64,000 bases of DNA from Stercorarius parasiticus (taxonomy: Eukaryota > Chordata > Aves > Charadriiformes > Stercorariidae): assembly GCA_013396915.1 (NCBI GenBank), contig VWZL01000024.1, positions 368,236-432,235 of the forward strand, read 5' to 3'. Shown here piece by piece: positions 47,366 through 58,178 of the stretch. The notes under the pieces were generated by a model. It worked only from the letters and a program-made list of their open reading frames with translations. It had not been told where the DNA came from and searched no databases. The position numbers were made by a program, and so were the translations under genes. Numbering within the stretch: the stretch's first letter is position 1; each line of letters starts with the position of its first letter.

Positions 47366-48242
47366 GGAGCTACATACCCTTTCTCCTAAATGACATCCTA
47401 ACAGGGCGCCCACACTCCATAGCATCCTGTCCTGCTGCTCTCCCTTCTCACCTTCCTCACCCCAAAATTCAAATCTCTCAACCCTCCTGCCCTAAAAACC
47501 TTTCCCATTCCATATCTTCCCCAGTCTGGGTCTGTCCAATCCAAGCTCACTCACCTCAGTTGCTGCAGCCTCCTTTCTCCCCCCCAGCTCATTTCCCATT
47601 TTCCCCACAACCAGAGCAAATGAAAAATGTGCTCGGGCAAAAGGAGAGAGGAAAACGTGGAGGTGGAGGAAAAAAACCCAGACACATGGCAGCCTTATGC
47701 TTGCACTTGGAAAAATGCAAAACTACCCTACCCCAAACATCAATGGGAATATCATTAGCACTGGACACTAATGAAGGTGATCTCTTGCCTCAGATGAAAG
47801 AGAACCAGGGAGGCAGGAGGAGTGACCCATGCTGTTTGCAGAAGGGACGCCCTGTACCCACGGCTCAGACGGGCACACTGCATGCTTGATTGACGTGCTT
47901 GCGCTCGAGTGACCTACATACTGAGCAAATGTGACACCGCGCTGCTGAATCAATACCTGTCAGGTCACATTACCTGTTATTGATGAACATGGTTGTTAAT
48001 CCCAACATATTGTATTTGCAGAACTTCCTGGTCTCCCCAGGGCTGTCTGGGATGAAGTTCTGCCCGGCTGAAACTTCTTTAAGGGAGAGAAGCTTCATGG
48101 AGGAAAGGTCCTTGGGCATGGGGCGCATGTAATTTGTTGCTGCTGGTCTGCTCTTGGGGTCTCCTTGCTCCCCCAAAGGTAAGTTTTAGGAGACTTAAAA
48201 ATCTGCTTTACAGGCCACAGGTCCTGATTTAGCCACGCAATA
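47366..48242. other. Unique non-coding stretch
   Basis: C-rich sequence (CCTCC, CCCCAGC) is followed by mixed composition. No gene is recognised. The plus frame that ends at 47889 starts in the minisatellite and has no family features. Confidence 0.55.
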
Positions 48243-48477
48243 TCACAGAATCATAGAATAATTTAGGTTGGAAGGTACCTTAAAGACCATCTAGTTCCAA
48301 CCCCCCGCCATGGTCAGGGACACCTCCCACTAGACCAGGCTGCTTAACGCCCCATCCAGCCTGGCCTTGAACACCTCCAGGGATGAGGCATCCACAGCTT
48401 CCCTGGGCAGCTTGTTCCAGTGTCTCACCGCGCTCGTAGCGAAAAAAATTCTTCCTAATATCTAATCTAAATCTGCC
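48243..48477 (-). mobile_element. CR1 LINE 3' end (5'-truncated)
   Basis: A CR1 fragment in minus orientation, read here as its complement: TCACAGAATCATAGAATA (tail), TAGGTTGGAAGGTACCTT, CATGGTCAGGGACACCTCCC, ACTAGACCAGGCTGC, CATCCAGCCTGGCCTTGAAC, GGGCAGCTTGTTCCAG and TTCTTCCTAATATCTAATCT. It belongs to the same subfamily as the copy at 17.8 kb. Its 5' end (right side) stops near 48477 and abuts a short CTAAAT tandem (48478-48493) that resembles its last internal bases. Confidence 0.94.
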
Positions 48478-48493
48478 CTAAATCTAAATCTAA
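48478..48493. repeat. Short CTAAAT tandem at CR1 5' junction
   Basis: About two and a half CTAAAT units repeat the motif CTAAATCT found inside the CR1 at 48467-48474. It could be a slippage product made at the 5' end during integration, or later replication slippage. Confidence 0.6.
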
Positions 48494-51400
48494 TATGAAC
48501 GCTTAACTGAGAGAACTAACTGTAAGCATGGTCATCACAGGCTCTTCTTGTAGCCCATGCAAGGCAAGCAACCCCTTCACAGGAGGCTGAGTGCAAGGCT
48601 GTGAATCGCTGTCTGCAGGGACCTGTCTCCCTCCACAGCCACTGATGTTCACCAGGATGCTGGACTCCTTATGGAGATGCTCACAGTAAGGTGGAAGGGA
48701 ACTGTGGCACTGGCATGTGGGAGGACCGGGGGGGGTGAGGAAGCAAGAGACAGCGATCAGAGTCATGCCGTTAGTGTGATCTGGAGCTGTGGGCTGTGCT
48801 GAGCTGGTTCCTCCTGTCCAAGGGACTTTCCTTCTGCTCTCACATCCCACATGAGATCTGTTTGTCACTCTTCAGGTAGGATTCAAGCACACCACCCCAT
48901 GCTGCAGCCTTTGCTACCCCAAAGCCCCACTCCTCTTCCCCTCCCTGGCCGGGAGCAGGGCCATCCTTGCAGGCTGATCAGGGGCTTTGTCGCCTGGACA
49001 TCATGGCCCAGGACCTTGCCCAGAAGCTAAGGAGGGTTTGCTGCCAGGCTAAGAAAAGCCCCAATAAAAGTGATTTGACATTGGCTTGACGTCCTGACTA
49101 GGAGGAGAGTGTGTTTCTGTGCATGGGGTGCATTTTCTGCTGTGCCCTTGTGTGCTCCACGGGATCCTGGCAAACCCAGGACTTCCCATGCCCAGAGTTT
49201 GCCCTCTAATCTGCAGCCACGCAGAGTTCTCCTTGACACCGGTGGGAGCTTTGCAGGACAGGCTTTTATTTTACCTTTATTTTGGAACAGAGCTGGTTCG
49301 TCTTCACCTCCTGATGAGGGAAAGGAGACAGACACTGCAGGTGGGAGACTCTGCCCCAGCAGTTAAGGCCCTGGCCAGGTTCCTCTTGCAGCTGGCTTGA
49401 AAGAGCCCCCAGTCACCATCTGTTCTCAGGAACAAAACAGTTGTGGTTTCGAAACACATGCACTGACATTAAAAAGGCGCACACAGAAAAATCCCACCCA
49501 AACGACTTCATAAGAAGAAGTGGCAGTGTCAGCCTTGCTAAACACGCTGCTGCACTCAGGTTGATGAATATTGTTGGGTCTAATTGGCTGCCGCTGCTTT
49601 AACCCAACAGTCTTGTTTTGATTTGGGCAACAGCTCATCATGTGAAGTTTGTTCCTAACTGGGCTCACAGGAGTCCCATTGGGAGAGCTGAAGTCAAGGG
49701 AAGCGAGCAGGTGACAGGGCAAATTTGATGGTGGGAAGATTTTGGTGACTTGCAGCCAGTGTATTTGTGTGTGCAAAAACCAGCCATGACCTGGATGGAC
49801 TCCAGATGGCTCGTCCGTGTGTCTCAAGCCCAGCAGTGTGTCTGCTTAAGGAAGTCAGGTTTCATTTGGATAATAAAGGACCTGCGCTTCTAGCACAGGA
49901 AGAGCTGGATTTAATCTCCCTGCCTGCTGTAAAGTGGCCAACACTTGCGGCTGGGGTGCCTCAGATGAACCAGATGCACTTTCTACGGGGAGGAAGCTGA
50001 AGGGAAGCACTCACTGAAATACTCCTGTTGAAATGCCCCCCCTTCCTTGCTGAGCTTTCTGCTCAGGGCCCTGGTCCAGAGCAGCTGTGTGCCTAGTGCC
50101 TCTGACTGCTAAAGGGCATCGTGATTTTGCTTGTGTGCCCTGGAAAAGTCTATTAGCTGGGCTATATATTTAGCTAGTGTCCATAAAGCCATTAGGCTGC
50201 TGCTTTTGCATGTGAACTGCTGCCAGATCGGAGGAGCAGAGCCCAAAGCCTTGGCCCTGGGTGGTGGTGAAGCCAGGCTGAAGCTGTGCAGGGAGTAACG
50301 CGAGCCATCAACGTGCCATAGGTCTGGGTTCAGAGAGAGGAATCAAAGCCATCCCTTTAGCTGGCTTTTCTGCTTTGATTCATTTGTTGTGAGCAGCACA
50401 GATGGAGAAGGAACAAGGGACAGTCATTTGGGCTCTAGAGAAAGCTCGGATGGGAGGTGTTCATCCCTCTGCTCATCTGTTCCCTCTGTCCAGCCGTTGT
50501 TCCAGCAATGCCAGGAGGAGTTGTACCAAGTCCTATCTGCTCAGTACAGCTCCATCCATCACCAGGCAGGGGGAATGCAGAAGCTTTCTATAACTATATG
50601 ATGCTAAAAACACCAAAAGGAAGGTGGGATGGGGTTTCGAGCAGTTCCAGGGGAGCCCCCTGTGTGTAAGAGGGAAAATTAAAGGAAAAAATTAAATCAG
50701 AAACTCAAGGGAATCTTCCAAATGGCAAAAGCTATTAGAGCAATTTCTGTTGCACCATGAGAAGGCTTTCCCTTCCTCCACATCTCCGAAAGCATGAGGC
50801 AGGCTGTGTGGATGTGCTTGTGTGTCTGAGAAACACATCGCACACTTGCCCTCCAGAGTTTCCCTTCTCATATTTAAAGTGGGCAGAGCTCCAGTTTTTA
50901 AGGTCTGAACAAACCCTGCGGCGTGATGATGGTGTGATACCTGAGCTAGGAGAGAGCCGAGCTAACTCCTGCATTTGTCCTCCAGGTCTCTCCTCTGTCC
51001 TCCTGGCTCCCAAAAAAACCAGACACAGCTCGGAGTGGACACCGCCAGACAGTGACATCTGCATGAGGAGGACACTGTGGTGACAAGGCACGTCTGACCT
51101 GGGGGATCAGGAGCTTTCTCTGCAGCTGTGATGGGAGGAGTTCGGGGGAAATCACCATTTCATTCCAGCTCTGTACTAAACCGATGCAGGTTCTTCATTA
51201 AAAATCCTGCCAAGTATATGCTACTGACAGATGAAGAGGTAAAAATGCAACAGCCAGCTCCTTCTGACTTCTGGAGAGATTCCTGTTCTGTGTTGCTACT
51301 ACAGGTTGGGTTTTGTCTTTACAAGCAGACCCTTTCTGTTTCGGATGGGGCTCATCCAAGTACTCACAGCTGTAGGTCACTTCAGGTCCACAGCTGCACT

Positions 51401-53259
51401 TTGCCTCTGAAGACTATCTCTGTCTGGATTTATATTGTGGGGTTTGGGGAGCTCAAAACCAGTACTGGGGACAAGAAGAGAGGAGTGTCCTTACTCAGGG
51501 GTTGTTTTAGCTTGTGGAAGGTCTGAAACTCAGTGGAGGAGAAGCAGCTCAGCAACTTGACCCTAGAGACCTTGACAAGGCTAAACTGGCTGAGGATGTG
51601 TCCCGTTGGGTATCCCAGTGCTCTAGAAACCCTCTTTGGACCACAGTTAACCAAGAAAGCACCAATGTCTGACTCCGCTCCTTGCACTGACACCATTCCC
51701 CAGATCTCAAACAAGCAATATCTCCCTGAGGCCTGACCCGACCCTCCTGAAGTCACTCCAAAGCCTCCCACTCTGCCCTTTCCAGTTGTCTTCATCCCAG
51801 GTGTTCCCGTTGTGGGGTGCATTAATATACCCAGCAGCTGGGAGACTTCCCTCCTGCAGGTCAAGGTAGCAGGATAAAGTGAAGCCCATCATGCCCTGCT
51901 AGTTCCTGGGTATTTCACAGGAGCCCTGGCGCGTATCTCAGGGGTCAGGCTGCTGGGCAGGGGCAATGCGATACTCATCTCCTGCTGGGTTATGGCAGCA
52001 CTTTGCACACTCCCCATGACAGCTCTGGACACGTGCCTGGTCCCTCACCACCTCCAAGCAGCAACCAGGAGCGGTGCAGAAGGCCATGCCTGCCTGAAAT
52101 GATTTACACGGAGGTTGAATACACATTGCAACTTCATGTTAATTTGGTTACACCCAGGCTTACCTCCAGGATGAGGCCAGACAACATCGCTGTGGCCTGG
52201 GGAAAGGGACAGGGACTCCTTTCCTGCAAGGCGAGGAAGGAAGGAGTTATCCAAACCCACATATGTGCTGCATGCCAAATCCCCTCCATCCTTCCCTTGC
52301 ATTTTAATCCTCCCCTTGGTGACCCACAGCCCCCTTCTGGCACTGATGCTCCCTATCGCAGGGAATATGGAGGGCAAGGCAGTGTTAAGGGGATCCCAGA
52401 TGCTTTGACACGGAGTCAGAAGTGACAAGAGTAGGCTAGGAGGGTGTTTCACTTAATCCCCAGCGACTCTGACATCAACCAGCTTTCAGCTGAGGCCGGG
52501 CTGTGTCGGGAGGTCACCTGCAGTCAGGGCTCCCCGGGAAAAGCCTTTGCCTGGGTCCATGAGAGCACACAGTGTTGTTTGCATGCTGTGGGCTGCAATT
52601 TGCACCCTGACTGAAGGGCAGGCTGTGGGCAGTAGTAGGAAGCCATCCCAAGCAGGGAAAGCAGGCTCATCAGCTGGCTCCAGGGAAATACCCACAGAGT
52701 GCCCTCAGGAACAAAAATCCTCACCAAATTCCCTTTGGTTGCTCCCGGGGGACAAGTCACTTTAACCCTGGGGCCCAAAGACATTCTGGGATGATGCTAA
52801 CCCTGGGGTGACTCATAGGCAGACCTTGAAACTGATGGATATTATTCCTGGGACCCACCAGCAAGCCTCAGTGCGATTTTAAAGCATATCTGGCTCCAGG
52901 ATTCATTAGTAAAGGATTTTTGGGAAGGGGAGGGGTTTTGTTCGTTGTTTTTTTTTTCCTGAAGCCTCCTACTGACTACAGCCCAGGTGATATCCCAGCC
53001 AGGCACGGTACTCCCCTGTCTGCAAAATGACTGCACAGGTGCATTTGCAGGGGGATTCCTCCCACATAAAAAGGTGGATAGACCACCAGCCCGAGGTGTC
53101 CCTCCAACCCTCTCCGTTGATCCAAGGGAAGCTAGGATCCAAATGCCAGTCACTGGCCATGTCACCTCCGTCCCCAGGCAGGAGAGGAGCCTGGGCTTTG
53201 GTGCTTGCTCACCTCATGCTGGGTGGCACCACAACAGCTCAGGTGTGCTTACACTTCAT
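48494..53259. other. Unique non-coding stretch
   Basis: No gene or interspersed repeat is recognised in about 4.8 kb. A G8 run occurs at 48729-48736. Open frames up to 144 codons (51430-51864 minus) show no domain signature. Several frames on both strands overlap in 50.4-52.7 kb because of local GC content. Confidence 0.55.
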
Positions 53260-53292
53260 TTATATATACACTTTTACATATATATATATATT
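53260..53292. repeat. (TA)n microsatellite
   Basis: TATATATACA, an interruption, then a pure TA run at 53277-53291. Confidence 0.9.
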
Positions 53293-53430
53293 TAAAAGCA
53301 TACTTGCCAATATTCCGATAAGTATACTGACATCAGTAACAAGAGACTGCGTGCCACACGTACTGCTGTATAGCCTAAGCCTTAGCACACATCACATACG
53401 CATCTATTTACTTAAGGTGAATTCAGAGGA

Positions 53431-53453
53431 GGAGAGAGAGAGAGAGAGAGAGA
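53431..53453 (+). repeat. (GA)n microsatellite
   Basis: About eleven GA units, purine only. It creates the ER-repeat stretch in the false plus-strand frame 53027-53581. Confidence 0.93.
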
Positions 53454-54173
53454 AAACTTTGGTCCAGAGATGGATAAAATCCAGTCAAAACCTGAGAGTA
53501 GCCAGGAAAAGCAGAGGGAAAGAACAAGGCTGCCCAAACCTTCCTCTTCTGTTGCACCGCTCACTAAACCTTTCATTTTAAAGTATTGCCTTCATGCTCA
53601 GCACAGCACTTCAAAAAAATGCTTCTGTGAGTTAGGATGAAGGCTCAAAATTTCCTTTGATGGTTACAGGAGCAGGCAGAGGAGAAAAAACCTTTTAGAG
53701 AAGCCGGGATGGAGGTATCTGGGTTGTGAGGGAGCATGTCCGTGCATCTGCAGATGCTGGATGAGGCTGTGGAAGTGCTGGCTCAGGTCGGTTGAGGTCA
53801 TTTCAGCTCCGATCAGTGCCTCCAACTTGCAGCTGAGCTCCAGAAGCCAAAGGCACAAGTGCCACTCTCCTGGCAGTGCTCAGAAGAGATGTCTCGGTTG
53901 GAGCTGGACCCAGACGCAGGGAGCAAACCTCCACGTGAGCATTTTCCTCGTGGCTCTGAAACAAAAGGAGAAAGCAAAACACCCCAGGCTGGAGGACACC
54001 ACAAGAGCCTTGCCTTGGGCCAAGGACTAAAAGAGGCCTCACCCACCTGGAAGATGTTACACAAATAACGTGACGGAGTGCACAGGAAGCCAAAGGTCAC
54101 GCTGTTTTTTCTTCCAGAACAATCTTTTACTCCTCCGGATAGTAACCGAAGACTTGGTGAGGGACATGTGAGG

Positions 54174-54355
54174 TCTCTGCTCTGCCACAGACCGTCTGTG
54201 TGAACGCAATGAAGGTATTTATTTAGCTCTTCTACCCTTCATTCTCTGTCTATAAATCAGAAAAGAAATAGCACATCTCTATGCCGCAAGGTTGTTGAGG
54301 ATAAAAGGGTTAAAAGGCAGGTTGTCTTAAAGAGGGCCTTATAAAGCGCTGTGGA
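54174..54355 (-). repeat. Near full-length MIR-like SINE
   Basis: On the plus strand the blocks appear in the order of a complete reverse-complemented MIR. CTCTGCTCTGCCACAG and TCTGTGTGAACGCAATG come first (54176-54211). A degraded pyrimidine section ending CTATAAATCAGAAAAGAAATA follows (54250-54270), then AGGTTGTTGAGGATAAAAGG (54289-54308) and TAAAGCGCTGTGG (54342-54354). The last two match the MIR motifs GGTTGTTGTGAGGATTAAATG and TAAAGCGCTTAG. About 180 bases are preserved, unusually complete for such an ancient element in a bird-like genome. Confidence 0.7.
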
Positions 54356-55249
54356 AAAGTGGACCTTGCCAAAGTTTGAGTTTTCCAATTGGGGGTTCTC
54401 AAATTCAGGTTGTACCTTGCTCTCTTGAGGGTGTGAGTGGTGGAGACTCAGGCCCCTCCGACATGATGCTCAGCAGGTAGAGGGGGTGGCAGCCCCCCAG
54501 CTCTCGAGGTGCATCAAGGAGAGAAACCCATTGTCTTTGTCCTTAGGAATCTCATGACCAAAGCTGGGCAATTTTGTGTCCTGCTGTAAATAGAGTCACG
54601 GCCAAGTTTTACTGCCCTAAAAGGTCTGCTTATCAAGCCCAGCCTTCGTGGGCGAAAAAAGGTAACCTGAAGGCCCTGTTCATTTTCTGCATTTCCCTCT
54701 CTTTTAGGTAAATCACAAAGACACTCTGGATTTCAGACCCTGTAGGTTTCTGGGATTCTCGTCAAGGGGTTTGGAGGCAGAGCTGTCTCTCATTAGCAAG
54801 GCTCTTTGCATAAAAATAGGAGCGTTGGGTCTGATTCCTGAAACTGGGAGCTGCTCTCATGAATATCCCAACGCCCTCAGCTCCCTTCAGGGCACTCAGT
54901 GTCTCTGGGGGTTGAGCCCTCCAGGCTCCTTGCAACTCTATGCGGGCATTTTGGTTGGGGAAGGGGGAGGCTGTATGGGAAAGAACCAGCGGGGCAATTG
55001 TAAAAGGCAGGAGGTAATGACCCATGTTGGGAAGCAGCCAAGAGAACAGAAATAGCACATGGAAAAGGCTCTTTGAATGCGATGTATGCTGCTGATTCGT
55101 AGGAATAATCAGCAGCACCTCTTTACATGCTGCATTTTTTTGCACAAATTGAGAATAAAACATCCTCTCTGCTGAGACAGCAGAGTCCACATTTCCTTTC
55201 CTTCACAGACAGCTTCCATCGGCATTACAGGTATATTGTATGATATTGT

Positions 55250-55400
55250 CCCACTTCCTTTGCTTGGGATAAATGCCACGATCCTCTTTTCAACAGTGGG
55301 GAAACTGAGGAACAGGCAGTTCAGCTACCTTGCCCTTGGCCATAGACCTTGTCAGTGGCAGAGCTGAGACGAAGGCTCAGGAGCTGCATGTACTGCTGCA
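55250..55400 (+). repeat. MIR-like SINE
   Basis: Core blocks GGGGAAACTGAGGAACAGG (55298-55316), CTACCTTGCCCTTGGCCATAG (55325-55345, written here in outline) and GTCAGTGGCAGAGCTGAGA (55351-55369) follow the MIR consensus order: GAGGAAACTGAGGCACAG, ACTTGCCCAAGGTCACAC, AGTGGCAGAGCTGGGA. It lies about 900 bases from, and is opposite in orientation to, the copy at 54.2 kb, so it is an independent insertion. Confidence 0.7.
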
Positions 55401-57004
55401 GCTTTATTCCTGTGATGTGTCAGAAAATATTACCTCTCACTTCGATGCATCCAGATTTTCTTGACATAAATTGCTGAAATCGCTGACAGAGGCATTTATT
55501 TCAAAGTTCAGCACATTATACGTAGGGAGAGAGAAGTTGAGTAACTGGAAAAATCAACTTGGAGTTGCATCACCGGGAGCCAGAATGTTTGTTTAGTCCT
55601 TTGTGAGATGAAGCAAGCTCCAGTTTGGCCTCATCCAGGCGTGATTAGTCAAGAGATAAGGAAAGGTTTCTGTTTGGGTCCCTGATACTGAGCAATTTCA
55701 GACATGGATATGTTTTGTAAAGGAGGAGGAGGGGGAGAATAAGTGTCTCTTCCCCGTCTGACCTAGCAGACAGTCATGTTGGCTCTAAGACACAGCTTTC
55801 AAAATGACCAGTCCCTCCCACGACCTGTGTTGCTCCGTTTCCCCCCATTCCCATCCTTCCCCAACCTACAATTGCAGTAAATTATAAACGGAGGGGCTTT
55901 GCAATAAAAACCCAGCCCAATAAGATCAAAGGCAACTTTTATCTCCCATTTTCTTCGGGGTCCAAAACTCACAAGAGCACAGCTGCTGGCCTGAGGTTGC
56001 AGATATATTGCTCCCAGATGATAAAATAGCCGTGGCTTCAAGGTTCTCTGTGTTAGCTTAAGCTTGGACACTCACCTCCCTCCAGCTCAAGCAAAGCTGT
56101 TCACTAATCTGTCCATGCACCTTCCCTGTCTCCTGTCCCAACATGAGATGATGCAGGAGAGCAAAACATAAGGAAATTCTCCAAGACTGCTGATTTTTGC
56201 CTGCTGTCCCACAGTGACAGCTGACCTTGCTGGTATTTCTGACTTCATTTTGTTTCACATCTCACATCATGCCACCCAATGTATTCTGCACCAGACAGGG
56301 CAAATCTTCGTTGGCCTTTAAACCACTTTTGGCCTTTAAAGACCCACCGTGTAAATGACACAGTGAAAATCCTGCTGTGAGGTCTGGAGTTTTAGGGGCT
56401 TTTCTTCAAAAGCTGAGATTTTCTTGCTGTCTAAGAATTTAGCTTTTTAACCACCCCATATCTAACCTGAGCCTTGCTCAGGTTTGCCAAAGAGATTTCA
56501 TCTTGATGCATTTAGAGGTGAACAGTTGTAACAAGCAAGACCTGATCTCTCCTTGACAAAAAACTACAGGGCTGGGATTTAAATTCATCTCAGAAAAACA
56601 CAGTCAAAGAAAAGAGTCACCATTTGCCATCTCTTTGGGGATAAAAACCAGAAGGGACAGAGTTTTAGTTTCCAGGAGCCAAAGTGAGAAGTGCTTCCAA
56701 GGCCTATTTAGCCTTTTTCAGCCCGCAGCTTTGGCTGTGGAAATCGGTGGACTTGGCAGTGCTGCTGAAACCACGCTCAGAAGAGTCCAAGAAGAAAATT
56801 TAAAACCCAAGTGGTCCTGTGCATGGCTGCTGGAGGCTGCTTTGCTCTGTCTCTGTGCATCATGGCTGAGCTCTAACACCAGTGCCCACCCTCCTGCCCT
56901 TGCATCTCTCCCAAATCCTCATCAACCTTGTCACCCCAGCCGCTGTGTCGGACCCTTGGAGGGACAATGATTGCACAGGCTCCATGCCCTCAGGAAATCG
57001 AGAG
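55401..57004. other. Unique non-coding stretch
   Basis: No gene is recognised. A GGAGGAGGAGGGGGAG-like purine run lies at 55722-55737. Open frames are at most 111 codons. Confidence 0.6.
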
Positions 57005-57057
57005 AGAATCATAGAATCACAGAATGGTTCAGGTTGGAAGGGACCTGAAAGATCATN
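57005..57057 (-). mobile_element. CR1 tail stub ending at an ambiguous base
   Basis: On the plus strand GAGAATCATAGAATCACAG then AATGGTTCAGGTTGGAAGG and GACCTGAAAGATCAT is the complement of the last ~50 bases of a CR1. The match stops exactly at the single N (57057), and the bases beyond it are not CR1. Either the insertion was extremely short or the N hides a collapsed or misjoined repeat. Confidence 0.88.
57057..57057. other. Single ambiguous base
   Basis: One N placed at the CR1 / non-CR1 boundary. A lone N at a repeat edge often marks a closed scaffold gap. Confidence 0.95.
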
Positions 57058-58160
57058 ACAGCTCCATGTCCCTCCTGTGCTAAGAATAAAAAAACAATTT
57101 TTTGAATTTTTTTTTTTAATAAAAATAATTCAAGTCTCAGAGAAAGCCTGACATTTAAGAAAGAAGAAAGTGCGGATCAGATATTGGCAAAAAAACACAG
57201 TTCCTTCAAGCTGTTTCAGCCATTTCTAGCATTGCACTTTCCTGCTCTGAACTCTGGCTTTAGAGCCATGAATTTTCCTCCTTATCTCAGGTCTGGACAG
57301 CAGTTTTTGGGTTTTAGGGTGTCTGTATGATGAAACTGTTGCCAGATATCCAACCAGTGCCCTGGGGTAGCAAGTGGACACGCATCTGAAACAAGACCAC
57401 TTGCTGGTCTTTCCCCACAGGTATACCCTCTGGGAGCTCACATTAAGAGGAGGCTTGGAAGATGCCAAAGCAACAAGACTTTGGGTTCTTGCCTCTGATG
57501 TAAGCAAAACCAGCTCATTTTATTTTGCCCAACTTCCTAGCACTTGCTCAAATATGCACATTTCAGATGGGGAAAGGAAATGTCTCGCCTTCCTGGAAAA
57601 ATGGTTACACTGACTTCCTCCTCCTTCCTTGCATCGCTGACGTTTCTTAGCAGCAATCTCCTCCCATGATGGGGAAGAGATGTTGGTGGCTCCGGCCACC
57701 TTGTTCTCAGCAAAAAGCAGGTTTTGTGGACTGACGAGGTGATGTGGTTTTGAGGTTGTTCCCTCTTGGGCACGGGCACCTTCTTGTGCGGCACCTTGCA
57801 TGGTGGTGGTCCATGAAGGGAGCTGATCTTCATTAGCCTCAAATACAAAAGAAATGTGAATTCAAAGAGCAATAAACATTGCAGTGAACTTGCTCTGGGC
57901 TTTCTGAGGCAGCTGCCTCGGCCTTAGCCGTGCCATTGCTTGCTGCCTAAGGGAAGGCTGCAGGGACACAAGCTGAAATCACAGCTCCTTGCTGGCTGTG
58001 CAGCACCCACGAGTCCCTCCCAGCTCTCTGCTTGCAGAAGCACTGCCTCTGTCTCAGCTCCCGGGACATGTGAAGCACCTCCAGGCTTTTCTTGGTCCCA
58101 AAACTCACCTTCCAGGTGAAAGGATGCTCCAGGCAACTCGAAAAATTGCCTGATTTCTAA
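57058..58160. other. Unique non-coding stretch
   Basis: No gene is recognised. An AT-rich run (57088-57130) follows the CR1 stub. The largest open frame is 111 codons (57537-57872, minus). Confidence 0.6.
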
Positions 58161-58178
58161 ATTTATTAACTAATAAAT
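58161..58178. promoter_or_regulatory. HOX-type palindrome
   Basis: Arms ATTTATTA and TAATAAAT are perfect inverted repeats with the 2-base spacer AC. TTTATTA is the core favoured by posterior HOX and CDX homeodomains. The site lies in AT-rich DNA, so chance is a real alternative. An AATAAA hexamer inside it could also be read as a poly(A) signal, but no transcript is evident. Confidence 0.3.

Noticed and set aside
46682..47889. Very long frames (195-363 codons) around 47 kb
   Set aside because: They consist mostly of untranslated N and of the 8-bp minisatellite, so they are artefacts.
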